Assembly (NCBI GenBank): GCA_022826045.1
Contig: JAJDVQ010000035.1
Coordinates: 1-64,000 of the forward strand
Source of the DNA: Acidimicrobiia bacterium
GTDB lineage: Bacteria > Actinomycetota > Acidimicrobiia > Acidimicrobiales > Poriferisodalaceae
Direction: 5' to 3'
Length of the DNA stretch: 64,000 nucleotides
Below, one piece after another: positions 43,576-51,515 of the stretch (its first letter is position 1; each line of letters opens with the position of its first letter). Below the pieces are notes generated by a model, which saw nothing but the letters and a program-made list of their open reading frames with translations, did no database searches and was not told the DNA's origin. Both the position numbers and the translations under genes were made by a program.

Positions 43576-44291
43576 ACGCCCCCAGCGGGTGGCGTTGGTT
43601 CGAGATCGACGCTCCACTCAATGAATGGAGCGCCGGCCGCAGCCCCGCAGAAGTGATCGCAGCACACGAGGCGCTTCTGCACATCACCGCGATGCCCTTG
43701 GACGTCCGACCTGGCCAACCGCTCCCCGAGGCCACACCCAACAACCTCGTCCGCTACGTCGACCACGGTGATATCCGTGTCATTTTCTTGGTCACCCACC
43801 CGATCATCGCCGACGGGCTGCGTCTCATACGGATCACACCCCGCCCCGGTACCCACTGCGTGCTTGACACGCCCAGTGGTGGTCACTATGGGCTCCCTAG
43901 TCGCGATATCCGCGGACTCGACCCCCAACGGTCGACAGCAGCGAGCCAGCCGCGATGCGCGATCCTAGACATGAGGGTGTACGCGGTAGCTCGATACGAC
44001 ACCCGGAATCGAAGCCTGCGCCGGTCCCGCTGCACGTCAAGGGTTGCATGGGAGCAGGCTCACCCGTGCATCAAACAAGCGCAGCGCCACCTGCTGCACG
44101 GTGGACGGGTTGTGGCGCTGCGAACTGCGCGCGGGCACACCTGCCCCCGCCCACCCCTTGTTCTGTGTGTCTCTCAATCCAGGCCGAAGGCTGTGTGCAG
44201 GGCGACGGTGGCTCGGTCTACGTCTGCTTCGGCTACCACGCAGGAGATGCGGATCGGCGAGGTGGAGATCATCTCGATGTTGATGTCCTGA
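43572..44291 (+). CDS. Unknown protein of the cassette, read-through 3' end
   Basis: GTG 43572 opens an open frame that looks natural for about 125-160 residues (WFEIDAPLNEWSAGRSPAEV, NLVRYVDHGDIRVIFLVTHP, IIADGLRLIRITPRPG). It then runs through the right-hand 117-bp repeat (44054-44170) and into the antisense of lysC, stopping at 44291. The C-terminal part is therefore probably not its original end; a lost stop or a frameshift near 43900-44050 is possible. No family recognised. Confidence 0.5.
   Translation: MNAPSGWRWFEIDAPLNEWSAGRSPAEVIAAHEALLHITAMPLDVRPGQPLPEATPNNLVRYVDHGDIRVIFLVTHPIIADGLRLIRITPRPGTHCVLDTPSGGHYGLPSRDIRGLDPQRSTAASQPRCAILDMRVYAVARYDTRNRSLRRSRCTSRVAWEQAHPCIKQAQRHLLHGGRVVALRTARGHTCPRPPLVLCVSQSRPKAVCRATVARSTSASATTQEMRIGEVEIISMLMS
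44054..44170. repeat. Cassette-flanking hairpin repeat, right copy
   Basis: Direct repeat of 42817-42933 with about seven differences. It ends 3 bases before the lysC stop codon (44174-44176). The left arm of the terminal inverted repeat is degraded here (GGAGCAGG instead of GGGGCAGG), while the right arm CCTGCCCCCGCCCACCCC is intact. Confidence 0.8.
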
Positions 44292-45454
44292 GCCGCCAGC
44301 GTCTCGAACATGGTGGCGGCCACGCCGGGATGGCTCGCCATGCCGGCGCCGACCAGCGACACCCTCGCAATGTCGACGTCGGTGTTGGCCGACGAGAAGC
44401 CCACGGTGTGCACCATCCCCTCGCAGATGGCCCGCACCTCGTCCGCGCTCTCGGCGGGCACGGTGAACGAGATGTCGGTGCGGTCGTGATCGCCCACGTT
44501 CTGCACGATCATGTCGACCACGACCGCGGCGTCGGCGAGGGTGCGGAACACCTTGGCGGCGATGCCCGGCTCGTCGCGGACGCCGACCAGCGTCACCTTG
44601 GCCTGCGATGTGTCCGGCACGATGCCGGTCACGATCGGCTTTTCCATTTCCCTCGCGTCCATGCCTGACTCCGTGTCGACGACCCATGTTCCCGGTTCCC
44701 ACGTGAATGCCGAGCGCACGTGCAGGGGAACGCCATACGTGCGGGCAACCTCGACCGAGCGGGCGGCCGGCTTGGGGCAGCCCATGGCGGTCATCTCGAG
44801 CAGTTCATCGAACCCGATGCGCGCAATCTTGCGAGCGGCAGGGCACACCCGGGGATCGGTCGTGAAGACCCCCGAGACATCGGTGTAGAGCTCGCAGGCG
44901 TCGGCGCCGAGTCCGTGCGCGAGCGCCACCGCGGTCGTGTCCGAACCGCCACGGCCCAAGAAGGTCACATCGTTGTCGGTGGACACGCCTTGGGCACCGG
45001 CGACCACGGCGACACGGCCGGCCTCGACCGACTCGATCACACGCTTGGGGGTGACCGAGAGGATCTTGGCGTTGCGGTGATTGGTGTCGGTCAGGAATCC
45101 TGCCTGGCTGCCGGTGAACGAGTCCGCCGCGACGCCGACGTCGTGCAGAGCCATGCACATCAATGCGATCGCCTTGCGCTCGCCGGCGGTGATGAGCATG
45201 TCCATCTCGCGGCCCGACGGCTCGTCGGTGATCTGATCCGCGAGCCCGATGAGCTCGTCGGTCTCCGAGCCCATGGCGCTGACGACGAGCACGATCTCAT
45301 CGCCGCGGCTTCGGCAGTGCTTGACGTGATCGGCGATCTCGCGCATGCGCGCGGCACTGGCGACCGACGTTCCGCCGAACTTCTGCACGACCAAGGGCAC
45401 GTCGGGCGATGGTACCGGCGTGTCCCGGCGCCTCGTCCGGGATTTTCCGGCCAT
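44174..45454 (-). CDS. lysC: Aspartokinase
   Basis: A 426-residue enzyme. The kinase domain has VPLVVQKFGGTSVASAARM, DELIGLADQITDEPSGREMD, NDVTFLGRGGSDTTAVALAH and YTDVSGVFTTDPRVCPAARK. Two ACT domains at the C-terminus (QAKVTLVGVRDEPGIAAKVF and VSLVGAGMASHPGVAATMFE) allow feedback control by lysine or threonine. ATG 45454 chosen; GTG in DVPLVVQ would be a shorter start. Its partner asd lies 1.4 kb downstream beyond the repeat cassette. Confidence 0.94.
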   Translation of the reverse strand: MAGKSRTRRRDTPVPSPDVPLVVQKFGGTSVASAARMREIADHVKHCRSRGDEIVLVVSAMGSETDELIGLADQITDEPSGREMDMLITAGERKAIALMCMALHDVGVAADSFTGSQAGFLTDTNHRNAKILSVTPKRVIESVEAGRVAVVAGAQGVSTDNDVTFLGRGGSDTTAVALAHGLGADACELYTDVSGVFTTDPRVCPAARKIARIGFDELLEMTAMGCPKPAARSVEVARTYGVPLHVRSAFTWEPGTWVVDTESGMDAREMEKPIVTGIVPDTSQAKVTLVGVRDEPGIAAKVFRTLADAAVVVDMIVQNVGDHDRTDISFTVPAESADEVRAICEGMVHTVGFSSANTDVDIARVSLVGAGMASHPGVAATMFETLAAQDINIEMISTSPIRISCVVAEADVDRATVALHTAFGLD

Positions 45455-45577
45455 GACGACGCGGCCGGTCGGTGCGCGCCGTCGGTGCACCCAACCGGGC
45501 CGGGGGCTAGGTCTCGGTAGTGTGACGGTCGGCAGGGTCCAGGACCAGTTCGGTCAGCTACACGGAGAGCGCCGCTC

Positions 45578-46642
45578 ATGGGCAGCGAGAAAAGACAGCG
45601 CCAGCGCGAGAACCGGATGCGTGCGATCGCCGAGGCCGAGCGCGCCAAGAAGCGCTCCACCACGGGGCGCAAGGTGTTCCGGGTGGTGCTCGCCGTGGCT
45701 GCAGTGCTGATTGCGCTGTGGCTGTGGAGCACGTTCAGCGGCGGTGACGACGAAGGCAGCGACGACGCCACCGTGGCCACCAGCGGCGGTGACGACGAAG
45801 GCAGCGACGACGCCACCGTGGCCACCGAGGCGCCGCCCGTCACCGCATTCGAGACCGTCGAGCCGAGCGACGATGCGCTGCCGAACACAGAAACCGAGGC
45901 CGATGACGATCCCGTCGAGCCGAGCGACGATGCGCTGCCGAACACAGAAGTCGAGGCCGATGACGATCCCGTCGACGACGCCGCGCCGGATCCGACCGCC
46001 TGTCCCGCTGCTGATGGCAGCGACGGCCCGCTCAACCAGTTCGACGAGCGGCCCCCGATCTGTATCGACCCCGACACGCTGTACGCGGCCGCGTTCGAGA
46101 CGAGCATGGGCGACTTCACGATGGTGCTCGACCCCCGGCTCGACCTCGACAGCGTCAACAACTTCGTAGTGCTCTCACGCTGGCGTGCTTTCGAGGGCAC
46201 GCTCTTTCACCGCGTCATCTCCGACTTTGTGATCCAAGGCGGAGATGTGGAATTGAAGTTCGGCACGGGCGGCCCCGGCTACCGCTTCACTGGCGGCTTC
46301 CCAGAAGAACAGTGGTACCGCGTCGGCTCCGTGGCGATGGCGAACAGCGCGAACCCGGCGTCCAACGGCTCGCAGTTCTTTGTCATCACAGGCGCCGACG
46401 GCGCCTCACTGCCCCCCAACTATTCGCCGCTCGGTCATGTCGTCGAAGGTCTCGACACCGTGCTCGAGATCGATGCCGCGCCTACGGAGACCCGGCAGGT
46501 GCCATTCACCGACCCCGCAACGGGTGAAGAGATTCTGAGGCCCGCACAGGATGTTCCCGTCGAGGATGTCGTGGTGCACAGCGTGACGATCACCGAGGCA
46601 ACCGAAGCCGAGATTGCCGCCTACACCGATGCCTACCGCTGA
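45578..46642 (+). CDS. Membrane-anchored cyclophilin-type peptidyl-prolyl isomerase
   Basis: A 354-residue protein. A basic cytoplasmic start (GSEKRQRQRENRMRAIAEAE) precedes one transmembrane helix (VFRVVLAVAAVLIALWLWS). An acidic exported linker and the cyclophilin domain follow (NNFVVLSRWRAFEGTLFHRV, DFVIQGGDVELKFGTGGPGY, VAMANSANPASNGSQFFVIT). The linker contains two tandem duplications: 15 residues (SGGDDEGSDDATVAT, 45737-45826) and 19 residues (45857-45970). It catalyses proline isomerisation outside the membrane. Confidence 0.92.
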   Translation: MGSEKRQRQRENRMRAIAEAERAKKRSTTGRKVFRVVLAVAAVLIALWLWSTFSGGDDEGSDDATVATSGGDDEGSDDATVATEAPPVTAFETVEPSDDALPNTETEADDDPVEPSDDALPNTEVEADDDPVDDAAPDPTACPAADGSDGPLNQFDERPPICIDPDTLYAAAFETSMGDFTMVLDPRLDLDSVNNFVVLSRWRAFEGTLFHRVISDFVIQGGDVELKFGTGGPGYRFTGGFPEEQWYRVGSVAMANSANPASNGSQFFVITGADGASLPPNYSPLGHVVEGLDTVLEIDAAPTETRQVPFTDPATGEEILRPAQDVPVEDVVVHSVTITEATEAEIAAYTDAYR

Positions 46643-46698
46643 TCGGGGCACATCGGCGCATCCGACAGTGCGCCCGCAACAGGCGTAGGCTCGCGCCG

Positions 46699-47406
46699 AT
46701 GCAGCGCCAGTCAGAAGACGGCCCGACGGAGCCGTCGGCGTCGGGGTGGTCTTTCCCGCCGGCATCGACGGCGGACGAGAACGGACTGGTCGGAGCGGGT
46801 GCCGATCTCGAACCCGGCACGCTGCTCGGCGCCTACCGGGCGGGTCTGTTCCCGATGCCGCTGGGCGACGGCATCGGCTGGTGGTCGCCTGACCCGCGCG
46901 GCATCCTGCCGCTCAGCTACCTGCGTGTCAGCCGGTCGCTGCGGCGGGCTTGCCGACGCTTCGACATCCGCATCAACACCTCCTTCGAACAGGTGCTGGA
47001 GTCGTGCGCGGATCCCGCCCGGCCCCATGGCTGGATCAGCGACGACATGCACAGCGCCTACCTGTCCCTGCACGAGATGGGATGGGCGCACAGCGTGGAG
47101 GCCTGGCTCGACGACGAACTCGTCGGCGGTCTGTACGGGGTGGCGGTAGGCGCCTTCTTCGCCGGCGAGTCGATGTTCCACACCGAGAACGACGCGTCGA
47201 AGGTGGCGCTGGTCGCCCTCGTCGATGCGCTCAAAGTGACCGGCGGAGCACTGCTGGACGTGCAGTGGACGACTCCGCACCTGGCCGGTCTGGGCGCCGT
47301 TGAGGTCGAGCGGACGGCGTACCTGGAACTGCTGGCCGAGGCCATCACGCGGCCGCTGCCCGAAATCTGGCTGCGCCCGATGGTCTTCCGCATGCTCGAG
47401 GGCTAA
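46699..47406 (+). CDS. aat: Leucyl/phenylalanyl-tRNA-protein transferase
   Basis: A 235-residue protein. ENGLVGAGADLEPGTLLGAY, AGLFPMPLGDGIGWWSPDPR and GILPLSYLRVSRSLRR form the N-terminal Aat signature. TWISDDM-type PHGWISDDMHSAYLSLHEMG, HSVEAWLDDELVGGLYGVAV and GAFFAGESMFHTENDASKVA follow. It adds Leu or Phe to N-terminal basic residues, marking proteins for ClpAP-type degradation. Confidence 0.94.
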   Translation: MQRQSEDGPTEPSASGWSFPPASTADENGLVGAGADLEPGTLLGAYRAGLFPMPLGDGIGWWSPDPRGILPLSYLRVSRSLRRACRRFDIRINTSFEQVLESCADPARPHGWISDDMHSAYLSLHEMGWAHSVEAWLDDELVGGLYGVAVGAFFAGESMFHTENDASKVALVALVDALKVTGGALLDVQWTTPHLAGLGAVEVERTAYLELLAEAITRPLPEIWLRPMVFRMLEG

Positions 47407-47417
47407 GCCCGAGCCCT

Positions 47418-47472
47418 GGGCCCGAGCGGCCCGTGAGCCCAATCACATGAAGACTGGGAACAAGAGCGGGAA
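47418..47472. repeat. Dispersed GAGCGGCC repeat, copy 2
   Basis: CCCGAGCGGCCCGTGAGC, then CCAATCACATGAAGACTGGG, then AACAAGAGCGGGAACC. The ends match the copies at 49061 and 61252, while the middle carries an extra roughly 15 bases. It lies between aat and the mutase gene. Confidence 0.65.
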
Positions 47473-47545
47473 CCGCGGGCGGGCTCTGAGGGGCCGTAGC
47501 GTTCACGATCGTGACTGCTGCTGAGACACCACAGCGCTCGCGGCC

Positions 47546-49594
47546 ATGACTGGGTCCGATGCACCACGGCGCTCGCGGCCGTGGCTGATGCGCACGTACT
47601 CGGGGCACTCCACCGCCCAGGCCTCCAACGAGCTGTACCGGTCGATGCTGGCCAAGGGCCAGACGGGGCTGTCGGTGGCGTTCGACCTGCCGACGCAGAC
47701 CGGCTACGACCCCGACCACTCGATGGCGCGCGGCGAGGTGGGCAAGGTGGGCGTGCCGGTCACCCACCTAGGCCACATGGCCCAGCTCATGGACGGCATC
47801 CCGCCCGATGCCATGAACACCTCCATGACCATCAACGCCACGGCGCCCTGGCTGCTGAGCCTCTACATCGCCAACGCGCAGAACGCGGGAGTGGCGGCCG
47901 AGGCGCTGCGGGGCACCACCCAGAACGACATCGTGAAGGAGTACCTGAGCCGGGGCACGTTCATCTTCCCGCCCGAGGCCAGCCGCCGGCTCACGGTCGA
48001 CGTGGTGGCGCACTGCTCGGCCCACGTGCCGCAGTGGAACCCGATCAACGTGTGCAGCTATCACCTGCAGGAAGCCGGCGCGGGGCCCACCCAGGAGATC
48101 GCCTACGCGCTGGCCACCGCGATCGACGTGCTCGACGCGGTGCGAGACAGCGGCAAGGTGCCCCCCGAGCGCTTCGACGCCGCAGTGGGCAGCATCTCGT
48201 TCTTCGTGAACGGCGGCATCCGGTTCATCGAAGAGGTCTGCAAGGTGCGGGCCTTCACCCAGATGTGGGACCAGATCTGCGCCGAGCGCTACGGCGTGGC
48301 CGACCCCAAGCTGCGGCGCTTCCGCTACGGCGTGCAGGTGAACTCGCTCGGGCTCACTGAGGCGCAGCCCGAGAACAACGTGGCCCGGATCACGCTGGAG
48401 GCCCTGGGCGTGACGCTGTCGCAGCGGGCGCGCACCCGCTCGCTGCAGCTGCCCGCGTGGAACGAGGCGCTGGGGCTGCCGCGGCCCTGGGACCAGCAGT
48501 GGTCGCTGCGCATCCAGCAGGTGCTGGCGCACGAGACCGACCTGCTGGAGTACGGCGACATCTTCGACGGCTCGGTGGTGGTCGAGGGTCGCACCGCCGA
48601 CTTGGCGGAGTCGGCGCAAGCCGAGCTGGACGAGGTGCTGGCGATGGGGGGCGCGTTCGCCGCGATCACCGAGCTGAAGCGGCGCCTGGTGGCAAGCCAC
48701 ACCGAGCGGGTGCGCCAGATCGAGGCCAGCGAGCTGACCGTGGTGGGGGTGAACGAGTTCACCGAGACAGCGCCGTCGCCGCTCGAGGGCGATGAGTCGA
48801 TCCTGCGGGTGGATCCCGAGGTCGAAGCCGAGCTGGTTGCCGAGCTCGAACGCTGGCGGGCCGCACGCGACTCGAACCGGGTCGTCGCAGCCCTGGACGA
48901 CCTGCGGGTGGCCGCTTCAGGCGATGTGAACATCATGGGGCCGAGCATCGAGGCCGCCCATGCCGGGGTGACGACCGGCGAGTGGGCCCAAGCCCTGCGC
49001 GAGGTGTTCGGCGAGTTCCGTGCACCGACCGGCCTAGAGGCTGCGCGGGCAGGCGCAGCCGTGGCCCGAGCGGCCCGTGAGCAGAGCGAACAAGAGCGGG
49101 AGACACGGCGCGGCGCGGGGGCCGGCCGGGCGACGAAGGGAACAGCACTGGCAACCGTGGCCCAGCGGTGCGCGGCGATGGAGGGCGGGCCGCCCAGGGT
49201 GCTGGTTGCCAAGCCAGGCCTCGACGGCCATTCCAACGGTGCCGAGCAGGTGGCGGTCGCGGCTCGCGATGCCGGCATGGAAGTGGTGTACGAGGGCATC
49301 CGGCTGACGCCGCGTCACATCGCCGCTACCGCACGCGACGAGGACGTCGACGTGATCGGCCTGTCGATCCTGTCGGGCAGTCACCTGGAGCTGGTGCCCG
49401 AGGTGCTGGCGTGCCTCGATGCCGAGGGCGTGAGCGCACCGGTGATCGTCGGCGGCATCATCCCGCCCGCGGACCATCAGGCACTGCGGAACGCGGGGGT
49501 GGCCGCGGTCTACACCCCGAAGGACTTCGAGCTGGCCGCGATCATGGCCGACATCGCCGGCCTGGCCGAGCAGTCACGCACCGGGTCGGCCTGA
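47546..49594 (+). CDS. Cobalamin-dependent acyl-CoA mutase, ethylmalonyl-CoA mutase (MeaA)-like
   Basis: A 682-residue single-chain mutase. The substrate barrel has RTYSGHSTAQASNELYRSML, GQTGLSVAFDLPTQTGYDPD, DGIPPDAMNTSMTINATAPW and GTTQNDIVKEYLSRGTFIFP. The C-terminal B12 domain has the base-off motif in KPGLDGHSNGAEQVAVAARD and the GLSILSGSHLELVPEV and VGGIIP regions. This one-chain layout with NTSMTINATA fits MeaA/ethylmalonyl-CoA mutase better than the two-subunit methylmalonyl-CoA enzyme; isobutyryl- or methylsuccinyl-type chemistry cannot be excluded. A dispersed repeat lies in frame in the interdomain linker. Confidence 0.88.
   Translation: MTGSDAPRRSRPWLMRTYSGHSTAQASNELYRSMLAKGQTGLSVAFDLPTQTGYDPDHSMARGEVGKVGVPVTHLGHMAQLMDGIPPDAMNTSMTINATAPWLLSLYIANAQNAGVAAEALRGTTQNDIVKEYLSRGTFIFPPEASRRLTVDVVAHCSAHVPQWNPINVCSYHLQEAGAGPTQEIAYALATAIDVLDAVRDSGKVPPERFDAAVGSISFFVNGGIRFIEEVCKVRAFTQMWDQICAERYGVADPKLRRFRYGVQVNSLGLTEAQPENNVARITLEALGVTLSQRARTRSLQLPAWNEALGLPRPWDQQWSLRIQQVLAHETDLLEYGDIFDGSVVVEGRTADLAESAQAELDEVLAMGGAFAAITELKRRLVASHTERVRQIEASELTVVGVNEFTETAPSPLEGDESILRVDPEVEAELVAELERWRAARDSNRVVAALDDLRVAASGDVNIMGPSIEAAHAGVTTGEWAQALREVFGEFRAPTGLEAARAGAAVARAAREQSEQERETRRGAGAGRATKGTALATVAQRCAAMEGGPPRVLVAKPGLDGHSNGAEQVAVAARDAGMEVVYEGIRLTPRHIAATARDEDVDVIGLSILSGSHLELVPEVLACLDAEGVSAPVIVGGIIPPADHQALRNAGVAAVYTPKDFELAAIMADIAGLAEQSRTGSA
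49061..49107. repeat. Dispersed GAGCGGCC repeat, copy 3, in frame inside the mutase gene
   Basis: GTGGCCCGAGCGGCCCGTGA, then GCAGAGCGAACAAGAGCGGG. It encodes a charged helical piece (VARAAREQSEQERETRRG) in the linker between the barrel and the B12 domain. The match with intergenic copies extends to the left as GGCTGCG-GGCAGGCG-AGCC. Confidence 0.75.
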
Positions 49595-49633
49595 GCGCGC
49601 CGCTGGGTTGCAGGGTTCACGAGGACGGAATCC

Positions 49634-50053
49634 GTGCCGAAGCGCCGGCAGCGGGCACAGCTGCCTCGACAGACGGATCGGGTCTGGCTGGTGTACGACG
49701 GCGAGTGCCCGATGTGCAACAACTACGCCCAGTACTTGCGGCTGCAGCAATCTGTGGGCGAGTTCGTGCTGGTCGATGCGCGCCAGGGCGGGCCGATCGT
49801 CGACGAAGTGCGGCGGCTGCCGCACGACCTGAATGACGGGATGGTGGTGAAGATCGGCGACCGGCACTACGTCGGTCATGAAGCGCTGCACGTGCTCGCG
49901 CTGCTGTCGACCGATCATGGTGCTTTCAACAAGTTCAACCGGCTGGCGTTCAGCTCGCCGCTGATCTCACGCTTCACGTACCCGCTGATGAAGGCTGGGC
50001 GATGGGTGCTGCTGAAGCTGAAGGGCGTGGCGCCTATCCAGTCCCACGACTGA
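49634..50053 (+). CDS. DCC-family thiol-disulfide oxidoreductase (DUF393)
   Basis: A 139-residue protein from GTG 49634. RVWLVYDGECPMCNNYAQYL carries the DxxCxxC-type signature with a CPMC active site, in a thioredoxin-like fold. GGPIVDEVRRLPHDLNDGMV and the histidine-rich DRHYVGHEALHVLALLSTDH follow. It sits 39 bases after the mutase stop and may be co-transcribed. It probably performs dithiol chemistry; the partner is unknown. Confidence 0.88.
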   Translation: MPKRRQRAQLPRQTDRVWLVYDGECPMCNNYAQYLRLQQSVGEFVLVDARQGGPIVDEVRRLPHDLNDGMVVKIGDRHYVGHEALHVLALLSTDHGAFNKFNRLAFSSPLISRFTYPLMKAGRWVLLKLKGVAPIQSHD

Positions 50054-51208
50054 TCAGGGTGCGGGCCAGGGGTCGGTGTCGTCGGTGATGTCGGCTAGGG
50101 AGTCGTTGTCGGCGCCTTCTTTGCGGCCGGTCCAGCGGACTTGGCCGGGTGTGGCGCTGAGGCGGGCAATCACGTTCTGTTGCATGAGCCCGTCGACTTC
50201 CACGAACACCTCGCGGGATCTGGCGTGGGGGTCGTCTGCCAGCTGGCTCATGTCGAGGACCGGTGCAGCCGCGGCCTGAGCGTTCTCGAATGCCTCGACT
50301 GCTTCAGCGAGCGTGCGCTGCGACACCCAGTCGGCCATGGCCTCGTCGAGCTCGGCACGGTGGGCCATGCGGCCCTCGAAGGTGGCGAAGCGCTCGTCGT
50401 CGCCGATGCCGATCATCTCCATGACCCTCGCAGCCACCGAGTCGGTGGAGCTGCTGACGGCCAGCCATCCGCCGTCGGACGCCTGGTAGGTGCCGCGAGG
50501 GACGCTGTAGGGGATGCCCGATCCGAGGCGGGGCTGCAGGTAGCCCTCGGTGTGCCAAGCAGTCATGAGCGGGCCCATCGCTTGCGACATGGACTCGAGC
50601 AGGTTGACGTCGACCACCTGGCCGACGCCGCTGCGCAGGGCAACCATCGCCGCGAACGCCCCGGCCAGGCCGGCGATCTCGTCGGTGAGCGCCACCGGCG
50701 GCAGCAGCGGCGCGCCGTCGGCCTCGCCGTTCATCAAGGCGAAGCCGCTCATCGCCTCGGCGAGCGTGGCGAACCCGGGGCGGTCGCGGTACGGGCCGTC
50801 CTGGCCGAAGCCGGTCAGCCGCACCACCACCAGCTTGGGGTTGGCTGCGATCAGTTCGTCGGGCACCAGGCCGAGCGCTTCGAGCTTGCCGGGCCGGAAG
50901 TTCTCCACCAGCACATCGGCGACGGCGAGCAGCCGCCGCAGCACGGCCAGGTCGGCGGCGGCCTTGAGGTCGAGCGTGACGCAGCGCTTGTTGCGATTGA
51001 CGAGCCGCCACCACAGCGTCTCGCCCTGTGCATCCCGCCATCCCATATTGCGGACGGTGTCGCCGCCCGGCCGCTCCACCTTGATGACATCGGCGCCGAA
51101 GTCGGCCAGATAGCGGGCGCAGTGCGGCCCCGCGAAGACCGACGACAGGTCCACGACACGCAGGCCGCCGAGCGGCATGGCTACAGCGTGGTTCGGGACT
51201 TCGGACAC
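50054..51208 (-). CDS. CaiB/BaiF-type acyl-CoA transferase (family III)
   Basis: A 384-residue protein. LGGLRVVDLSSVFAGPHCAR, YLADFGADVIKVERPGGDTV, NRNKRCVTLDLKAAADLAVL and DVLVENFRPGKLEALGL are family III CoA-transferase motifs, including the catalytic Asp in the ADFGADVIKVE-GD region. It transfers CoA between carboxylic acids. GTG 51208 is the longest start, while ATG 51178 fits the family N-terminus better. A 37-base partial duplicate of its first codons lies at 51226-51262. Confidence 0.9.
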   Translation of the reverse strand: MSEVPNHAVAMPLGGLRVVDLSSVFAGPHCARYLADFGADVIKVERPGGDTVRNMGWRDAQGETLWWRLVNRNKRCVTLDLKAAADLAVLRRLLAVADVLVENFRPGKLEALGLVPDELIAANPKLVVVRLTGFGQDGPYRDRPGFATLAEAMSGFALMNGEADGAPLLPPVALTDEIAGLAGAFAAMVALRSGVGQVVDVNLLESMSQAMGPLMTAWHTEGYLQPRLGSGIPYSVPRGTYQASDGGWLAVSSSTDSVAARVMEMIGIGDDERFATFEGRMAHRAELDEAMADWVSQRTLAEAVEAFENAQAAAAPVLDMSQLADDPHARSREVFVEVDGLMQQNVIARLSATPGQVRWTGRKEGADNDSLADITDDTDPWPAP

Positions 51209-51225
51209 AGCTAATCCACCGCCCG

Positions 51226-51262
51226 CAGGCCGCCGAGCGGCATGACCGCAGCGTGGTTCGGG
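51226..51262 (-). repeat. Partial duplicate of the CoA-transferase start
   Basis: The minus strand here repeats 51161-51197 with a few changes. It encodes MPLGGLRAVD followed by a TAG stop at 51215-51217, only 65 bases upstream of the real ATG at 51178. It is a broken tandem duplication and may act as a decoy start. Confidence 0.6.
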
Positions 51263-51275
51263 CCTGCTGGCATGG

Positions 51276-51482
51276 CTAGCGGTAACGGACGGCCGGCCAG
51301 GACGTGGGGGCTTGCCAGGGGCGGCCGCTGAAGCGCCACTTGCCGGACGGCGCCGCGTGCGGGTCGGGCGGGGCGGGACGGGGCCACAGCAGCTCCAGCG
51401 CCGTGACGATCGCGGCGGCCTCTTCGGCAGTCGCCGCTGGAGTGATGGCCACGTTGGAAGCGTCCACCACGGGTCCTGTCAC
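51276..51482 (-). CDS. Acyl-CoA carboxylase epsilon-type subunit
   Basis: A 68-residue protein. ATAEEAAAIVTALELLWPRP, then SGKWRFSGRPWQAPTSWPAV and RYR match the small actinobacterial AccE/PccE subunits (helical EEAAAI..AL and a C-terminal W-x-x-x-R-x-W). These bridge the alpha and beta carboxylase subunits. It is 33 bases from the pccB stop and clearly belongs to the same operon. The biotin (alpha) subunit is not in the window. Confidence 0.87.
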   Translation of the reverse strand: MTGPVVDASNVAITPAATAEEAAAIVTALELLWPRPAPPDPHAAPSGKWRFSGRPWQAPTSWPAVRYR

Positions 51483-51515
51483 CGGTCGCTCGCCCGTTCC
51501 ATCCGGCTCAGCCTC

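Noticed and set aside
42804-44170. Cassette repeats as integron attC sites
   Set aside because: The hairpin repeats and overlapping genes invited this, but I see no GTTRRRY/RYYYAAC core pairs and no integron integrase in the window.
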